Notes: a model not told the origin generated them from the sequence alone. A stretch of 64,000 bases of DNA from Streptomyces sulphureus DSM 40104 (GCF_000381025.1 NZ_KB905826.1:62001-126000); one strand, 5' to 3'. Numbered from the stretch's first letter, positions 10,767 through 20,000 are shown. Translations and numbers: made by a program.

Positions 10767-11372
10767 ATGACCGACCCGGTGACGCTGGAGGGTGAGGGCG
10801 AGCCGTTCGGCGAGTTCGACGAGAAGCGCGCGGAGAACGCCGTCAGGGAACTGCTGATCGCCGTGGGCGAGGACCCCGACAGGGAGGGGCTGCTCGACAC
10901 CCCGGCGCGCGTGGCCAGGGCGTACAAGGAGATCTTCGCCGGCCTCCAGCAGCAGCCGGAGGACGTGTTGACGACCACCTTCGACCTGGGCCACGACGAG
11001 ATGGTCCTGGTGAAGGACATCGAGGTCTACTCGACCTGCGAGCACCACCTCGTCCCCTTCCACGGCGTCGCACACGTCGGGTACATCCCGGCGAGCACCG
11101 GCAAGATCACCGGGCTCTCCAAACTGGCCAGGCTCGTCGACGTCTACGCCAGGCGCCCCCAGGTGCAGGAGCGTCTGACCACGCAGATCGCCGACGCGCT
11201 CACCCGCATCCTGGAGCCGCGCGGCGTGATCGTCGTCGTGGAGTGCGAGCACATGTGCATGTCGATGCGTGGGATACGGAAGCCGGGTGCGAAGACGGTG
11301 ACCTCGGCGGTCCGCGGTCAGCTTCGGGACGCGGCGACGCGCTCCGAGGCGATGAGCCTCATCCTGCGCTGA
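10767..11372 (+). CDS. folE: GTP cyclohydrolase I
   Basis: FolE makes 7,8-dihydroneopterin triphosphate from GTP, the first step of folate synthesis. The 201-residue protein shows the zinc ligands in STCEHHLVPFHG and ECEHMCMSMRG, plus GLSKLARLVD. ATG 10767 follows GAGGAAGAG. The rest of the folate genes (folP, folB, folK) lie on the opposite strand and point toward folE, so the pathway here is split into convergent units rather than one operon. Confidence 0.96.
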   Translation: MTDPVTLEGEGEPFGEFDEKRAENAVRELLIAVGEDPDREGLLDTPARVARAYKEIFAGLQQQPEDVLTTTFDLGHDEMVLVKDIEVYSTCEHHLVPFHGVAHVGYIPASTGKITGLSKLARLVDVYARRPQVQERLTTQIADALTRILEPRGVIVVVECEHMCMSMRGIRKPGAKTVTSAVRGQLRDAATRSEAMSLILR

Positions 11373-11432
11373 CCGGAGCCGCATCGGCGGCCAAAGACCA
11401 AGAAGCCGCCGGGCGGGGCGAGTTGGACCCCG

Positions 11433-11921
11433 TCAGTCGGCCGAGGGCGCCGCCGGGGCGTTGTCGTCGTCCTCCGGGAGGCGGCAGATGCGCTCCAGAT
11501 AGACGGCCGCCGCGACGACGGCGGCGCCGGCGACGACGGCGAGGCCCGCGTGCAGCGTCTGGGAGCCCCGGAGCGCGTCGTCCCCGCCCGAGGTGAGCAG
11601 GAAGACACCCGTGCCGCCGTACATACCGGCGACGAGCGCCGCGACGAGCGCGCTCGCCTGCCCGAAGAGGACGGCACGCGCCGCCACCATCGGCTCGACG
11701 CCCTTGGCGTCCGGCTGCCTCTCCCGCTGCGCCTTGAGCCGTGCGCGGAGCGAGAGCGCGGTGGCGAGCAGGACGGCCGCGATGGCGCCGAGGACGATCG
11801 GCGCCGCGACGGGGACGCGGGGGAGCGTGCCGTAGGTGTCCCACAGCCCCGCGCCCGACCAGGAGAGCACCCCGGCGATGAGGCAGAGGCCGATCAGGGT
11901 GCGGATGCGTAGTTCCTTCAC
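11433..11921 (-). CDS. DUF3180 family membrane protein
   Basis: The 162-residue product has four predicted membrane segments: RTLIGLCLIAGVLSWS, a segment near VPVAAPIVLGAIAAVLLATAL, one around LFGQASALVAALVAGM, and one around HAGLAVVAGAAVVAAAVYL. DUF3180 proteins are found next to folK in many actinobacteria; their role is unknown. GTG 11921 is preceded by GAGG. It lies 157 bases after folK and probably belongs to the folP-folB-folK transcript. Confidence 0.85.
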   Translation of the reverse strand: MKELRIRTLIGLCLIAGVLSWSGAGLWDTYGTLPRVPVAAPIVLGAIAAVLLATALSLRARLKAQRERQPDAKGVEPMVAARAVLFGQASALVAALVAGMYGGTGVFLLTSGGDDALRGSQTLHAGLAVVAGAAVVAAAVYLERICRLPEDDDNAPAAPSAD

Positions 11922-12078
11922 CAGTGCCTCACGTCGCCGTCTCTCGGTGTGCGGAGTCGCAGGGTGCGCGCCCCCGTGCGGCAGGCTACCGGTCGCGCAC
12001 TGCGCGGCGCACCGCCGGGCGCCGGCCTCCGCGGGGCGGCGGGCCGGCACCGGTCGGTGTCCGCGGTGCTGTCAACGT

Positions 12079-12675
12079 TCAGTCGGGCAGGCTGAGTTCC
12101 AGGTCGGGGCGGGGCGTGACGCCCTCGCGGCCGAGCGCGTCGAGCAGCGCCGTCACCGTGCCGCGTCCGGGGAGCTCGGCTCCAGGGTCGACGTCGTGCC
12201 ACGGCACGAGGACGAAGGCACGCTGGTGTGCCCGCGGGTGCGGCAGCGTCAGCCGCGGGTCGTCGGAGCGGACGTCCTGGTACGAGACGATGTCGACGTC
12301 GATGGTGCGCGGCGACCAGCGCTCGTCGCGTACCCGCTCCAGTGCTTCCTCGACGGCCTGCCCGCGCTCCAGCAGGGAGCCGGGGGGCAGCGTGGTGCGC
12401 ACCAGGACCACCGCGTTGAAGTAGGCGGGCTGGCTCGCGGGATCGACGCCCCAGGGGGTCGTCTCGTACACCGGTGAGACCGACTTGACCTTCAGGCCGG
12501 GGGTGTCGGCGAGGGCGTCGACCGCGCTTTGCAGCGCCTCGAGGCGGTTCCCCAGGTTGCTGCCGAGGGAGATCACCGCGAGCTTGGGGTTGTGCAGCGT
12601 CGTGTCGGCGTCGTCCACCTGCCGCACCACGGAGGCGGGCACCGGCTGTACGGTCGGGTCACTGTTCGGCGTCAT
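12079..12675 (-). CDS. folK: 2-amino-4-hydroxy-6-hydroxymethyldihydropteridine diphosphokinase
   Basis: FolK transfers pyrophosphate from ATP to hydroxymethyl-dihydropterin, giving the substrate of FolP. Visible motifs are ISLGSNLGNR near residue 35, PVYETTPWG and the signature RWSPRTIDVDIVSY, with LPHPRAHQRAFVLVPW after it. The 198-residue protein carries an extra N-terminal tail of about 30 residues. Its ATG overlaps the folB stop (ATGA), so translation is probably coupled. Confidence 0.95.
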   Translation of the reverse strand: MTPNSDPTVQPVPASVVRQVDDADTTLHNPKLAVISLGSNLGNRLEALQSAVDALADTPGLKVKSVSPVYETTPWGVDPASQPAYFNAVVLVRTTLPPGSLLERGQAVEEALERVRDERWSPRTIDVDIVSYQDVRSDDPRLTLPHPRAHQRAFVLVPWHDVDPGAELPGRGTVTALLDALGREGVTPRPDLELSLPD

Positions 12676-13031
12676 GCGCGGCTCCGCTTGATGGTGATGG
12701 TCACGTCGTTGAACGGGACGGCGATCGGGGCGTCTGGCTTGTGGACGACGACCTCGACCTCCTGTACGACCTCGTGTGCGAGGCAGACATCGGCGATGCG
12801 TTGGGCGAGCGTCTCGATCAGGTCCACCGGCTCCCCCTCCACGACGGCGACGGCCTGCTCGGCGACGATCCCGTAGTTGACCGTCCGGGAGAGGTCGTCC
12901 TCCGTGGCGGCGGGGACGGTGTCGAGGCCGAGTTCGAGGTCGACGACGAACGTCTGCCCCTCCTTGCGTTCCCGTTCGAACACGCCGTGATGCCCACGGG
13001 CCGTCAAGCCGCGCAGTGCGACGCGGTCCAT
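12672..13031 (-). CDS. folB: Dihydroneopterin aldolase
   Basis: FolB cleaves dihydroneopterin to hydroxymethyl-dihydropterin and glycolaldehyde. The 119-residue protein contains LTARGHHGVFERERKEGQ, NYGIVAEQAV, LIETLAQRIAD and VVVHKPDAPI, all typical. ATG 13031 is preceded by GGGAG at a normal distance; the open frame continues upstream without support. The gene overlaps folK by 4 bases. Confidence 0.95.
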   Translation of the reverse strand: MDRVALRGLTARGHHGVFERERKEGQTFVVDLELGLDTVPAATEDDLSRTVNYGIVAEQAVAVVEGEPVDLIETLAQRIADVCLAHEVVQEVEVVVHKPDAPIAVPFNDVTITIKRSRA

Positions 13032-13346
13032 GCGTATCACTCCCGTCGGTCGGTGGAGGTGTGCGGTTGCGCGGTGCACGGAAGTACACCTCGAATCGAA
13101 TTTACCTGCGAGCACGCATGCCGGGAGCGCCCGGGGTGCCCAACCGGAGCCCCGGCCCCCGTGCCGCGGGGAACGGCGGACGGCCCGCTGACCGAGGGTG
13201 CCACCGGTTCGGGCCGCCGCCTACCCACAGCACCGGCCGACACTCGCGCGCCGTCCCTCAGTGGCACGAACGGGTGCCGGGGATCGCACGCTGCTGACGT
13301 CGGAGTGCCAACGGAAGGCGCCGCGGGGCGGGTTGGGCACGCGCCG
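13032..13346. other. Gap between the NTF2-like gene and folB
   Basis: This 315-base stretch carries no convincing gene. A short AT-rich patch at about 13095-13110 is the only obvious candidate for a folB promoter, but no clear -35/-10 pair could be assigned. Confidence 0.4.
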
Positions 13347-13847
13347 TCAGGCGGGCGGCCGGCCTTCGTCCGGTACGGCGGGCGTGGTGCCGCCGGCGCC
13401 TTCCTCGTTCTCGACGAGGACGGGGGAGCCGTGGTGCGACCACAGCCGCCAGCCCCCCTCGTCACCGGCGGCCGGATCGGGGGTGGTGTGCCGGAAGACG
13501 TTGGTCGCCACCACGAGGCCGCCGACGAGCGGACTCGCACCGTCCTCGTCCTCGGGGCCCGAGCTGAGGATGTTCTCCGTGCAGCTCACCAACGCGGTGT
13601 CGCCCTGCACCGAGACCTCGACATCGGTGAGGAAGAACTGGATGTACTCCGTGTTGGCCATGATCAGCGCATAGGAGCGGAGCACCTCGGCGCGGCCGCT
13701 CAGCACCGGCCAGCCCGGATGCACCACGGTGACGCCGTCCTCCAGCCAGAGCGCGGAGAGCGCCTCCAGGTCGCCCTCCTCGACGGCCTGGTACAGCGCG
13801 GTGTTGGCGGCCTCGACCGCCTCGATGTCCGTGCGCGCGCTGCTCAC
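13347..13847 (-). CDS. Nuclear transport factor 2 (SnoaL-like) family protein
   Basis: The 166-residue product has the NTF2-like cone fold pattern: an N-terminal helix (ANTALYQAVEEGDLEALSAL), then WLEDGVTVVHPGWPVLSGR and strands ending in WRLWSHHGSPVL. Proteins of this fold can be enzymes or ligand carriers, so the function is open. It lies between folP and folB, a placement conserved in Streptomyces, which hints at a pterin-related or accessory role. GTG 13847 follows AGGGAG. folP ends 30 bases upstream, so the genes are likely co-transcribed. Confidence 0.85.
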   Translation of the reverse strand: MSSARTDIEAVEAANTALYQAVEEGDLEALSALWLEDGVTVVHPGWPVLSGRAEVLRSYALIMANTEYIQFFLTDVEVSVQGDTALVSCTENILSSGPEDEDGASPLVGGLVVATNVFRHTTPDPAAGDEGGWRLWSHHGSPVLVENEEGAGGTTPAVPDEGRPPA

Positions 13848-13877
13848 TCGGCTCCCTTCAGCCCGGCCGGGACGGGG

Positions 13878-14777
13878 TCATGCGCTGCGGCCACTCTGCC
13901 CGCGACCTGCGCCCTCCACACCTTCCGCACCCTCGACCGCCCGGACCACGCGCACCGCGTCCGCGCTCGCGCGGACCTCGTGGACGCGGACGGCCCAGGC
14001 GCCCTCCCGCGCGGAGAGTGCGGTGACGGCAGCCGTCGCGGCGTCCCGCTCGCGGGCGGGCGGGGGAGAGCCGTCGGAGCCGGCGAGCGCATGCCCGAGG
14101 AACCGCTTGCGGGAGGCGGCGACGAGGAGCGGCCAGTCCAACTCGGCCCGGATGCGGCCGAGTCGGGAGACGAGGGCGAGGTCGTGCTCAGCCCGCTTGG
14201 CGAAGCCGAGGCCGGGGTCGACGACGATCCGGTCGCCGGCTATGCCGCCCTCCACGGCGCGCTCCACGCTCTCCCGAAGCTCGTCGACGACCTCGGTGAC
14301 CGTGTCGGCGTACTCGGCGCGGTCGTTCATGTCGACCGACTGCCCGCGCCAGTGCATCACCACGAACGGAGCGCCGGCGTCGGCGACGGTCGGGACCATC
14401 CGCGGGTCGGCCCGCCCCCCGCTGACGTCGTTGACGAGCGCGGCCCCCGCGGCGAGGGACGCCTCGGCGACGGTGGCCCGCATCGTGTCGACGCTGACGA
14501 CGACGCCCTCGGCGGCGAGCCCCCGCACCACGGGGAGCACCCGTCGCAGCTCCTCGTCCTCGTCGACGCGCGAGGCGCCCGGACGGGTCGACTCCCCACC
14601 GACGTCGACGAGGTCGGCCCCGTGCGTGACGAGGTCGAGGCCGTGCTTGATCGCCTTCTCGGTGTCGAACCATCGCCCTCCGTCGGAGAAGGAGTCGGGT
14701 GTGACGTTCACTGCGCCCATGACGGCACAGCGGTCCCACTCGGGGAGGCCGGCGACGGAGCCACGATCGGTAGTCAT
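13878..14777 (-). CDS. folP: Dihydropteroate synthase
   Basis: FolP joins p-aminobenzoate to hydroxymethyl-dihydropterin diphosphate, the target step of sulfonamides. The motifs MGAVNVTPDSFSDGG, VDVGGESTRPGA, VNDVSGG, DPGLGFAKR and AASRKRFLG are all present. The 299-residue length is typical. The gene starts the minus-strand folate block. A PH-domain gene lies 46 bases upstream on the same strand, so the two blocks may be read together. Confidence 0.96.
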   Translation of the reverse strand: MTTDRGSVAGLPEWDRCAVMGAVNVTPDSFSDGGRWFDTEKAIKHGLDLVTHGADLVDVGGESTRPGASRVDEDEELRRVLPVVRGLAAEGVVVSVDTMRATVAEASLAAGAALVNDVSGGRADPRMVPTVADAGAPFVVMHWRGQSVDMNDRAEYADTVTEVVDELRESVERAVEGGIAGDRIVVDPGLGFAKRAEHDLALVSRLGRIRAELDWPLLVAASRKRFLGHALAGSDGSPPPARERDAATAAVTALSAREGAWAVRVHEVRASADAVRVVRAVEGAEGVEGAGRGQSGRSA

Positions 14778-14823
14778 CTCTCCAGCGTAGGGCGTACGCC
14801 GAGGCGGTCGCGCGGAGCCGGAG

Positions 14824-16218
14824 TCAGGTGAGCCACCGCTCGGCGCGTGCGGTGCGGCGGCCGGTGCGGGAGCGGTCGGCCTGGGCGAGGAGGAGCGCGT
14901 GCGCCTCGTCGGCGTCGCGGAGCCTGGCGTGCGCCGTGCCTCCGGCCCCGTTGTCGACGGCGACGGAGGCGAGGGAGAGGCTCCGGTGCCACGGTCCCTG
15001 GCGCAGCCGTACGCTCTGCACCTTGGCGTGCGGGACGAGCACGGTGCGCCGCTCCAGCAGGCCGCTGCGGGCGACGAAGACGGCGTCCGTCGTGCCGTGC
15101 GCGAAGGCCCGCCACAGGACCGGGGCGCCCAGCCGTGCGCGGCGCGGTCCGCGTGCGGCGGCTGCGGCGGCGGCAGCGAGGTCGACGCCGGGCAGGACGC
15201 GTGCGAGCACCTCGGCCGCCGCGGCGCGGTCGGCGACGGGGAGCAGCGTGCCGCCCTTCTCCTTGCCCATGCCGGCGACCTCCAGCTCCACGCGGACCCA
15301 GCCGAGCCGCCGCCACAGCAGCGGTTCGCGGACGCGGACCGCCTGGACCCGTCCCGGCGGGATGGTCGCGTGCTCGCGGCCGAGGAGGCCGCGGTCGATG
15401 CGGAGGCCGTCGGGCGAGTCGTCGACGGTCCAGTCGTACTCGGTGAGGAGGCGGCCGAAGGTGGTCCGCCCGGCCAGGCTGAGCGCGGGCACCAGCAGGG
15501 CGAGCAGCGCGAAGACGCTCCCCGTCACCGCGTACAGGACGCCGGGCGCGACGAGCGAACCGACCACCGCGACCCAGAAGGAGCCCCGTAGCGCAACTGC
15601 CGCGAGCTGCGTCCGCGGGCGCACCCGGAGCAGCCGGGCCGCGGGCGCCTCGCCGGCGTGGCGGGCCGTCTGCGGCGCCATCCCCGCGGCGAGCGCGAGG
15701 AGTTCGGCGCGCAGCGCGACGGCCTCGTCCTCGCCGAGGTAGGCGAGCTGGTCCTTGCTGTCGGTGCCGACGAGGTCGAGCGTGAGCCCGGCGACGCCGA
15801 CGGCGCGGGCGAGGAGCGGGCGGCGGACGTCGACGGCCTGGATGCGGTCGAGCCGCAGGTGGGCGGTGCGGCGGAAGAGGAGACCCGTGCGGATGCGCAG
15901 TTCGGTCTCGGTGACGAGGTAGCTCGTGCACCACCAGGAGAGGAAGCCGTAGACGGCGGCGGCCGGAACCACCACGAGCAGGCCCAACGCCAGCCAGCCG
16001 AGGCTGAGTTCGGTGAGCCAGCGGCCTGCCTGCTCGACGTTGTGGAGCCCGGCGGCGGCGAGCGCCGCTATCGGTGCCCAGGCTCTGCGCCAGGGCGTCA
16101 CCGGGTGGAGCGGCGTGCCCTCCGGACGGGTCGGGAGGAGCCGGACGAGCGCGCGGCGGACGGGGCCGCCGGGCGGGGCGTCGGGCTGCGGGGTGCCGGA
16201 GTCGCGTACGTCGGTCAC
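14824..16218 (-). CDS. PH-domain membrane protein (YdbT-like, three bacterial PH domains)
   Basis: The 464-residue protein has pairs of hydrophobic segments (about residues 43-60, 68-90, and two near 205-245) separated by three bacterial PH (bPH2) domains. Each carries the pattern L-x-R-x-G-L-L followed by a V-x-x-x-R-x-Q-V/A-V strand. The family includes Bacillus YdbT, where YdbS/YdbT have been linked to resistance against antimicrobial peptides; the role here is not known. GTG 16218 overlaps the upstream gene's stop (GTGA), so the two are coupled and may form one complex. Confidence 0.85.
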   Translation of the reverse strand: MTDVRDSGTPQPDAPPGGPVRRALVRLLPTRPEGTPLHPVTPWRRAWAPIAALAAAGLHNVEQAGRWLTELSLGWLALGLLVVVPAAAVYGFLSWWCTSYLVTETELRIRTGLLFRRTAHLRLDRIQAVDVRRPLLARAVGVAGLTLDLVGTDSKDQLAYLGEDEAVALRAELLALAAGMAPQTARHAGEAPAARLLRVRPRTQLAAVALRGSFWVAVVGSLVAPGVLYAVTGSVFALLALLVPALSLAGRTTFGRLLTEYDWTVDDSPDGLRIDRGLLGREHATIPPGRVQAVRVREPLLWRRLGWVRVELEVAGMGKEKGGTLLPVADRAAAAEVLARVLPGVDLAAAAAAAARGPRRARLGAPVLWRAFAHGTTDAVFVARSGLLERRTVLVPHAKVQSVRLRQGPWHRSLSLASVAVDNGAGGTAHARLRDADEAHALLLAQADRSRTGRRTARAERWLT

Positions 16219-16730
16219 AGGCCGGCCGACCTCGTCTCGCCGAGCTCGGTGAGGCGGTCGCGGAGGCGCTGCGCCTCGGGCGGCGTCAGCCCGCGTACGG
16301 CGGCGTCCGTGGTGGCGGCCGCGGTGTGGAGCTGGAGCCGGGCGAGGCCGTACCGCCGCTGGAGCGGGCCCGAGGTCACCTCGACGAGCTGCATCCTGCC
16401 GTAGGGCACGACGGTCAGCCTCCGCCACAGGACGCCGTGTTCGATCAGCAGGTCGTCGGCGCGCTCCGCGTACCGCCAGGAGCGCCAGTTGCGCGCGAGC
16501 GCGCCCCAGGCCCAGGCCGCCGCGGTCCACGGCACCAGCGCGAGCAGCGTCCAGGCCCCCGCCGTCGCCCAGAGGACGGCGGCCGCCGCGGCCCCCGCGA
16601 GGAGCAGCGGACCGCAGACGAGGAGTCTCCGCATGCGCAGCAGCGCACGGTCGACGCCCCGCCACTCTCCTTCGTGCGGTGCGTGCGCGGTGCCCGCCGT
16701 TTCGGCGGTGGTGTGCGGTGCGCTGCTCAT
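16215..16730 (-). CDS. PH-domain membrane protein (YdbS-like)
   Basis: The 171-residue product has two membrane segments (about 37-55 and 60-78) followed by one bPH2 domain (DDLLIEHGVLWRRLTVVPYG, then RMQLVEVTSGPLQRRYGLAR). It is the short partner that normally precedes the larger PH protein. The start ATG has GGAAGG almost touching it, so initiation may be weak. It is transcribed divergently from the NuoD-like gene with only 81 bases between them. Confidence 0.85.
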   Translation of the reverse strand: MSSAPHTTAETAGTAHAPHEGEWRGVDRALLRMRRLLVCGPLLLAGAAAAAVLWATAGAWTLLALVPWTAAAWAWGALARNWRSWRYAERADDLLIEHGVLWRRLTVVPYGRMQLVEVTSGPLQRRYGLARLQLHTAAATTDAAVRGLTPPEAQRLRDRLTELGETRSAGL

Positions 16731-16811
16731 GCCTTCCAACGTACGGGCGCGGCTGAGGGCGCGGTATCCACCTGAGGTACAGGACCCGGGCGCTGCTGAC
16801 AGACTGAGCGC

Positions 16812-17966
16812 ATGGAGACGACGCGGACGGAGACCACGGTCGGGATCGGGGGCGCCGCGGAGAGCACCGACATGGTGCTCAACATCGGCCCGCAGCACCC
16901 TTCGACGCACGGGGTGCTGCGGCTCCGCCTCGTCCTCGACGGGGAGCGGATCAGCCGCGCCGAGCCGGTCGTCGGCTACATGCACAGGGGGGCCGAGAAG
17001 CTCTTCGAGGCGCGGGACTACCGGCAGATCGTCGTCCTCGCCAACCGGCACGACTGGCTCTCTGCGTTCTCCAACGAACTCGGCGTCGTGCTCGGCGTGG
17101 AGCGCATGCTGGGCATGGAGGTGCCGGAGCGCGCCGTCTGGACGCGGACGCTCCTCGCCGAGCTCAACCGTGTACTGAACCACCTGATGTTCCTCGGCTC
17201 CTACCCCCTGGAACTCGGCGCGATGACGCCGATCTTCTACTCCTTCACCGAGCGCGACGTGCTCCAGCGGGTGATGGAGGAGGTCTCGGGCGGGCGGATG
17301 CACTACATGTTCAACCGCGTCGGCGGTCTCAAGGAGGACCTGCCCGCCGGGTGGCGCGACCGCGCGCGGCAGGCGGTCGCCGCCGTGCGCGCACGCCTGG
17401 GCACCTTCGACGATCTCCTCCTCGGCAACGAGATCTTCCGCGGGCGCACCCGCGGCGTCGGCGTCCTCGACCGTGGTACGGCGCACGCGTACGGCGTGAG
17501 CGGTCCGATCGCGCGCGCCTCGGGCGTCGACTTCGACCTGCGCAGGGACCAGCCCTACCTCGCCTACGGGGAGTTGCAGGACGTGCTGCGCGTGGTGGTG
17601 CGCTCCGAGGGGGACTCGCTCGCCCGCTTCGAGGTCCTCCTGGACCAGGCGCGCAACTCGCTCGACCTCGCCGACGCCTGCCTCGACCGACTGGAGCGGC
17701 TGCCGCAGGGTCCGGTCAACCAGCGGCTGCCGAAGGTGCTCAAGGCGCCCGAGGGCACGTCCTACACGTGGACGGAGAACCCGCTCGGGCTCAACGGCTA
17801 CTACCTCGTCTCCAAGGGGGAGAAGACGCCGTACCGGCTGAAGCTGCGGTCCGCTTCGTTCAACAACATCCAGGCGCTGGCGGAGCTGCTGCCGGGGACC
17901 CTCGTCGCGGACATGGTGGCGATCCTCGGGTCGTTCTTCTTCGTCGTCGGCGACATCGACAAGTAG
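16812..17966 (+). CDS. NuoD-like NADH dehydrogenase subunit (orphan copy)
   Basis: The 384-residue protein is full length for the 49-kDa subunit of complex I, which helps form the quinone site. The motifs NIGPQHPSTHGVLRL, GYMHRGAEKL, ELNRVLNHLMFLG and a C-terminal end near VVGDIDK are intact. No other nuo genes lie nearby, so this is a stand-alone paralogue rather than part of a complex I operon; an equivalent orphan near folP is known in Streptomyces. It could serve as a spare subunit or act in another hydrogenase-like complex. A 20-bp tandem duplication covers its stop codon. Confidence 0.9.
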   Translation: METTRTETTVGIGGAAESTDMVLNIGPQHPSTHGVLRLRLVLDGERISRAEPVVGYMHRGAEKLFEARDYRQIVVLANRHDWLSAFSNELGVVLGVERMLGMEVPERAVWTRTLLAELNRVLNHLMFLGSYPLELGAMTPIFYSFTERDVLQRVMEEVSGGRMHYMFNRVGGLKEDLPAGWRDRARQAVAAVRARLGTFDDLLLGNEIFRGRTRGVGVLDRGTAHAYGVSGPIARASGVDFDLRRDQPYLAYGELQDVLRVVVRSEGDSLARFEVLLDQARNSLDLADACLDRLERLPQGPVNQRLPKVLKAPEGTSYTWTENPLGLNGYYLVSKGEKTPYRLKLRSASFNNIQALAELLPGTLVADMVAILGSFFFVVGDIDK

Positions 17967-17985
17967 TCGGCGACATCGCCAAGCA
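17946..17985 (+). repeat. 20-bp tandem duplication across the nuoD-like stop codon
   Basis: The unit at 17946-17965 (starting GTCGGCGACATCG) is repeated at 17966-17985 with two mismatches. The first copy encodes the last residues and the TAG stop; the second is untranslated. Confidence 0.85.
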
Positions 17986-17999
17986 GACGCCGGCGCGCG

Positions 18000-18947
18000 T
18001 CAGTTGGGGACGGCTCCGTGGAGGCCGCCGAAGCCGGGCGCGGGTGTGCTGGCGTGGCCGCCGGGGTCCTGGCGCTCGGTCCCGACCTGCTCGTCGGGGG
18101 AAGGGCGCGCTTCCTCCTGCGGCGGTCCCTCGGGCTCGGGGCGCGAGGCCGCGTCCCCCGCGCCGAAGAAGTCGAAGCGCTGCGGCTGCTCGGTGCGCGG
18201 CTCGGGCAGTGCGGGGGACGGCGGGAAGGGAGCGGCCGGTCCGAGCGCCGGCGGGGCCGCCGCACGCTCCTCGGCCTCCCTGCGCTCCTCGGCGGCCCGG
18301 GCGGCGGCGGCCTCCTCGCGGCGCCGCTCCTCGGCCTGCTCGCGCTGGTGCGCGGCGTTGCGCGCGAAGTGCCGCAGCGCCTCGGACGCTTGGAGGTAGG
18401 TGAGCGGGGTGGGGGCGCCCGAGGCGTGCCGGTGGTCCGTCGCCGCGGCGGTGAGCGCCCGCGTCGGTTCCGACGTTTCGATCTCCAGTTGGCGCCTGCC
18501 CTCCAGGGCGCTCGCGCGCTCCGACTCGGCGTGCGCGTACCGGCGCAGCAGCGCGGCGTGCTCCGAGCGGAGGTGGGCGAGCTCGGCGCGCTTGGCACGG
18601 AGCTTCTCCTCCAACCGCGTGCGCAGCTCCCCGGCTTCCTCGGCCTCGCTCTCCAGCTCGGCCTGCCGCTCCTCGGCCCGCCACTCGAGGCTCGCCTGCT
18701 TCATGCGCAGTTCGGCGACGCTGCGTCCGGCGGCCTTGTCCCAGCGCCGCAGCAGCACGCCGCCGACGACGGCCGCAGCGGCAGCGGCAGCGGTGAGCCC
18801 GCGCAGCACCACCGTCCCGGTGTCGCCGATCCCCGGCTCGCCGACGAGCCAACTGCCGCCCGCACACGCCAGCGCCGAGACGGCGACGGCCGTCGGCGTC
18901 AGGAGCCGGTGCAGGGGCGGCGAATGGCGGTGGCGTCCACGTGGCAT
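18000..18947 (-). CDS. Hypothetical membrane protein with long coiled coil
   Basis: The 315-residue protein has two hydrophobic segments near the N-terminus (about 17-36 and 45-66). An Arg/Glu-rich coiled coil of about 110 residues follows (around residues 80-190). A second charged helix (REQAEERRREEAAAARAAEE) comes next, then a Pro-rich tail. No enzymatic motif is visible. The layout suggests a membrane-tethered scaffold or cell-division/cytoskeletal accessory protein, which is inference only. No ribosome-binding site is obvious before the ATG. It is convergent with the NuoD-like gene. Confidence 0.7.
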   Translation of the reverse strand: MPRGRHRHSPPLHRLLTPTAVAVSALACAGGSWLVGEPGIGDTGTVVLRGLTAAAAAAAVVGGVLLRRWDKAAGRSVAELRMKQASLEWRAEERQAELESEAEEAGELRTRLEEKLRAKRAELAHLRSEHAALLRRYAHAESERASALEGRRQLEIETSEPTRALTAAATDHRHASGAPTPLTYLQASEALRHFARNAAHQREQAEERRREEAAAARAAEERREAEERAAAPPALGPAAPFPPSPALPEPRTEQPQRFDFFGAGDAASRPEPEGPPQEEARPSPDEQVGTERQDPGGHASTPAPGFGGLHGAVPN

Positions 18948-19040
18948 GGCTGGAATGTACCCGGTGTCGCGCGGGCGACGACACCGGACAGCGCATCGTT
19001 ACCGCGTCGCGTCGCAGGGGAGCACTGCGCGCGGGTCTGC

Positions 19041-20000
19041 TCAGTCGAGTCCCTGCTCCTTGAGGTAGGCGCGGGCGACGTCCTTCGGCTTCTGGCGCTC
19101 CTCGTCGACCTTGCGGTTGAGGTCGGTGAGGTCGTCGGTGGTCAGCGCCGCCGTGAGGCGGGCGAGCGCGGCGGCGGTCTTCTTGTCGCCCGCGCTCTCC
19201 GCGTTGACGACGGGGAGGACGTTGTCGGCGTGCTGGAGCTTCTTGTCGTCCTTGAGCACCACGAGGTCGAAGCGGTCGAGCGTGGCGTCGGTGGTGGTGG
19301 TGAGGACGAGCTGGTCCTCGCCGTCCTTGACGGCCTGCTTCGACTGCGCGGTCCCGACGCCCTTCGGGTCGACCTCGGTGACGTCGATGCCGTACGTCTT
19401 CTCCAGGCCGGGGCGGCAGAAGGGCCGCGTCTCGCACTCGTCGCCGGCGGCGACCTTCACTTTCTCGTCGCTTCTGCCGAGGTCGGAGAGCGTCTTGAGG
19501 TCGTGCTCCTTCGCGTACTCCTTCGAGACGGCGAAGGCGTTCTGGTCGACGGCCTTGCCGGGCGGGAGCACCTTCAGGCCGCGGGGCTCGGCGAGCTTGC
19601 GGAGCGCCGCGACGGTCTCGTCGCGGTCGCTGGAGGCGACCGGCTTCGCCTTGGGTCCGTTCTTCTTGGCGTTGAGGAACTCCGCCATCGTCGCCGCGTA
19701 CTCGGGTACGACGTCGATCCTGCCCTTCTCCAGCTCGGGCGCGTAGAGCTCGCGGTTGTTGACCTTCTTGACGGTGGCGTCGTACCCGGCCGTGCCCAGC
19801 ACGCCGGCGTAGAGCTGCGCGAGGATCTGCGACTCGGTGAACCCGGCCGAGCCGACGACGAGTTCGTCGCCGCCTCCCGTGTCCTCCTGCTCCTCCAGGT
19901 CCTCGCCGCCGCAGGCGCCGAGGGTGAGGACGAGGACTGCGGCGGCTCCGGCGCCCAGCGCTCTCCTCGCGGGGCGGCGGGTCCGTGCGGTGGTCTCCAT
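19041..20000 (-). CDS. Glycine betaine/choline-type ABC substrate-binding lipoprotein
   Basis: This is the extracytoplasmic binding protein of an OpuC/ProX-type importer. The 319-residue precursor has twin basic residues, a hydrophobic core and the lipobox LGAC (Cys30), so it is lipid-anchored. The OpuAC fold follows from about residue 45, with VVGSAGFTESQILAQLYAGVL. AAGGAAAT precedes the ATG. It is the last gene of a minus-strand set with two permeases, while the ATPase gene is divergent. Quaternary amine osmolytes are the family's usual ligands; the exact ligand cannot be read here. Confidence 0.92.
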   Translation of the reverse strand: METTARTRRPARRALGAGAAAVLVLTLGACGGEDLEEQEDTGGGDELVVGSAGFTESQILAQLYAGVLGTAGYDATVKKVNNRELYAPELEKGRIDVVPEYAATMAEFLNAKKNGPKAKPVASSDRDETVAALRKLAEPRGLKVLPPGKAVDQNAFAVSKEYAKEHDLKTLSDLGRSDEKVKVAAGDECETRPFCRPGLEKTYGIDVTEVDPKGVGTAQSKQAVKDGEDQLVLTTTTDATLDRFDLVVLKDDKKLQHADNVLPVVNAESAGDKKTAAALARLTAALTTDDLTDLNRKVDEERQKPKDVARAYLKEQGLD

